DNA of 5,786 nt from Acidimicrobiia bacterium (GTDB taxonomy: Bacteria > Actinomycetota > Acidimicrobiia > Acidimicrobiales > Iamiaceae): assembly GCA_019247975.1 (NCBI GenBank), contig JAFBAD010000127.1, forward strand, positions 1 to 5,786, written 5' to 3'. A program made the position numbers and the translations under genes. Position 1 is the first letter of the stretch. Each line of letters opens with the position of its first letter. Shown here piece after piece: positions 4,791 to 5,786 of the stretch. The notes beneath the pieces were generated by a model that saw only the letters and a list, made by a program, of their open reading frames with translations, searched no databases and was not told the origin of the DNA.

Positions 4791-5761
4791 ACCGGACGGT
4801 CGTCGACGATCTGGTCCAGGTACTCGGACAACCCGTAGCCGACCCGGCCGTCGCCGAGGGTCCATTCGGTCATGCCCTCGGAGATGCGGGTGATGCGACC
4901 GTCGCGGCGGTTGCGCAGCGGGATGAGGTTGAGCACCCGGCCGGTGCCGCTCCAGGTGTCCTCACCGGCGCGCAGCTCGAAGCGGATCCCGCGGTGGTAC
5001 TGATCCTCGCCTTCCCACGTCGTCGAGATCTCGGCGTGGTCGCAGAAGCGCAGCTTGCCGTCCTCCCAGACGAAGCCGCCTCGCGTCCCCGGGCCGTCGG
5101 GCCGTGCGATGCGCGACAACATGAAGCCCCAGTCCCGCCCGCCGTTCGCGGTGAGCCAGCGGTAGTAGTACGGCGCCTGCCAGGTGCGCGGTCCCCACGA
5201 GTGGTCGCGGAGACCGGCGCCGTCGATCGTCCAGGTGTCCTCGCCGACGCGGATGGTGCCGGTCGCGCCGACCAGCTGCTCGTAGTGGCCGCGCGCGAAC
5301 TCCTCGCCCGGCTTCTCGCGCGGCTCGTCGGGCTCGCCGCCGACCATGTCGCTCACGCGCGTGTACTCGAGCGCCACCGAGCACGACAGGTACGGGTTGT
5401 CGCGGAACGCGCTGCGTGGGTCGGCCATCGCGAGTGGGTCGTCGAGCATCACCAGCTTGCCCTCGTAGGTGACCCGCAGCTGCTCGAACGGCTCGACGAC
5501 CTCGAAGCGGAGACCGCCCGCGTCGAACGCGTCGTTGTTCGCGATCTCGGGCCGCTGGAACATGAAGCCGACGCGACCGTCGGGGAGGTAGACGCACACC
5601 GTCATCTCGGCGTGCCCCTCGTTGGCCCGGTTGCCGACGCGGAAGAAGGCGCCGAGCTCGGCCGCCGGGTCGTACACGTTGAAGTACATCGACTCGTTGA
5701 ACGTGGGCTCGGGACCCAGCTCGTGCATGTACTCGTCGACCGGTTCGAGGCGCAGACCCAT
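4775..5761 (-). CDS. Lipocalin-like protein of the CrtC/AttH type (DUF7065/DUF7064-like), function unknown
   Basis: A 328-residue, acidic, aromatic-rich protein with no signal peptide or membrane segment, so probably cytoplasmic. It appears to have two beta-rich halves. The first (about 20-135) contains 'NESMYFNVYDP' and 'YLPDGRVGFMFQRPE'. The second (about 160-315) is centred on GAGLRDHSWGPRTWQAPYYYRWL (from residue 181), followed by 'WEDGKLRFCDHAEISTTWE'. The RDHSWG-R-W motif is typical of actinobacterial proteins often labelled hydroxyneurosporene-synthase/AttH-like or DUF7064/DUF7065; I rely on memory for this family link. No carotenoid genes are nearby, so a CrtC hydratase role is not supported. 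The ATG at 5761 has no Shine-Dalgarno; TACGGT lies 6 nt before it. The TAG stop is 26 nt before pyk, but pyk appears to have its own promoter. The enzymatic activity, if any, is unknown. Confidence 0.72.
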   Translation of the reverse strand: MGLRLEPVDEYMHELGPEPTFNESMYFNVYDPAAELGAFFRVGNRANEGHAEMTVCVYLPDGRVGFMFQRPEIANNDAFDAGGLRFEVVEPFEQLRVTYEGKLVMLDDPLAMADPRSAFRDNPYLSCSVALEYTRVSDMVGGEPDEPREKPGEEFARGHYEQLVGATGTIRVGEDTWTIDGAGLRDHSWGPRTWQAPYYYRWLTANGGRDWGFMLSRIARPDGPGTRGGFVWEDGKLRFCDHAEISTTWEGEDQYHRGIRFELRAGEDTWSGTGRVLNLIPLRNRRDGRITRISEGMTEWTLGDGRVGYGLSEYLDQIVDDRPVGAAE

Positions 5762-5767
5762 GAGGTG

Positions 5768-5773
5768 ACCGTA
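5768..5773 (-). promoter_or_regulatory. Candidate leaderless -10 element for the CrtC/AttH-like gene
   Basis: On the minus strand TACGGT (TAnnnT pattern) is followed by CACCTC and then ATG, so it ends 6 nt before the start codon, the same geometry as at pyk. The 25 upstream bases contain no Shine-Dalgarno. The -35 region lies outside the window. Confidence 0.45.
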
Positions 5774-5786
5774 CCGGCGAGCGATT

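Noticed and set aside
4749..4865. N-terminal extension of pyruvate kinase
   Set aside because: It overlaps the upstream gene's coding end and adds Arg-rich residues absent from the family; ATG 4748 starts just before the conserved RRTKI segment.
3850..4893. Long plus-strand open frame opposite pyk (and a second one at 3891-4838)
   Set aside because: It lies antisense to an unmistakable pyruvate kinase; composition is Arg/Ser/Pro-rich without motifs, as expected for stop-poor antisense frames in G+C-rich DNA.
4775..5761. Carotenoid hydratase (CrtC) function for the lipocalin-like protein
   Set aside because: Only fold-level resemblance and no carotenoid genes in the window; a family-level call is as far as the sequence goes.
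1..5786. CRISPR array, tRNA/rRNA, insertion sequence or phage genes
   Set aside because: No regularly spaced repeats, cloverleaf sequences, transposase motifs or terminal inverted repeats were seen.

Overview
The window is a very G+C-rich, gene-dense bacterial chromosomal segment. Nearly every third codon position ends in G or C (judged by eye, not counted). FabG carries an 'LVSNAG' variant and a 'VDGGxGMG' C-terminus like the mycobacterial MabA/FabG1 proteins. Two genes have promoters of the kind that give leaderless mRNAs. Together these point to an Actinomycetota genome, possibly outside the classical mycobacterial/Streptomyces groups. No mobile elements, CRISPR arrays, tRNAs or rRNAs are visible.

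Region 1 (1-2674, minus strand) is a five-gene type II fatty-acid-synthesis (FAS II) operon. It is transcribed right to left: a biotin-carboxyl-carrier-like small protein, fabH (KAS III), fabG (ketoacyl-ACP reductase), acpP (acyl carrier protein) and fabF (KAS II-type, running off the left edge). Three of the four junctions are 4-bp stop/start overlaps (ATGA, ATGA, GTGA). Only acpP has a spacer and its own purine-rich ribosome-binding region.

Region 2 (2675-2818) is a 144-bp divergent intergenic region. It holds an 8-of-9-matching 22-bp inverted repeat that looks like a dimeric-regulator operator. To its right, fabZ (3-hydroxyacyl-ACP dehydratase) runs on the plus strand. The divergent pair therefore supplies initiation (FabH), the carrier (ACP), condensation (FabF), ketoreduction (FabG) and dehydration (FabZ). 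Enoyl reductase and malonyl transacylase are not in the window.

Region 3 (3260-5786): fabZ converges on pyk (pyruvate kinase, minus strand), with a perfect 39-bp palindrome between them that touches the pyk stop codon and is probably a bidirectional terminator. Upstream of pyk, on the same strand, is a 328-residue protein resembling the lipocalin-like CrtC/AttH-type family found across actinobacteria. Both genes have a -10-like hexamer exactly 6 nt before ATG and no Shine-Dalgarno.

The most unusual item is the first gene of the fab operon. It has the fold signature of a biotinyl/lipoyl carrier domain, but the lysine position of the canonical AMKM motif is a glycine and the whole predicted 109-residue protein contains no lysine. 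It cannot be biotinylated or lipoylated in the normal way.
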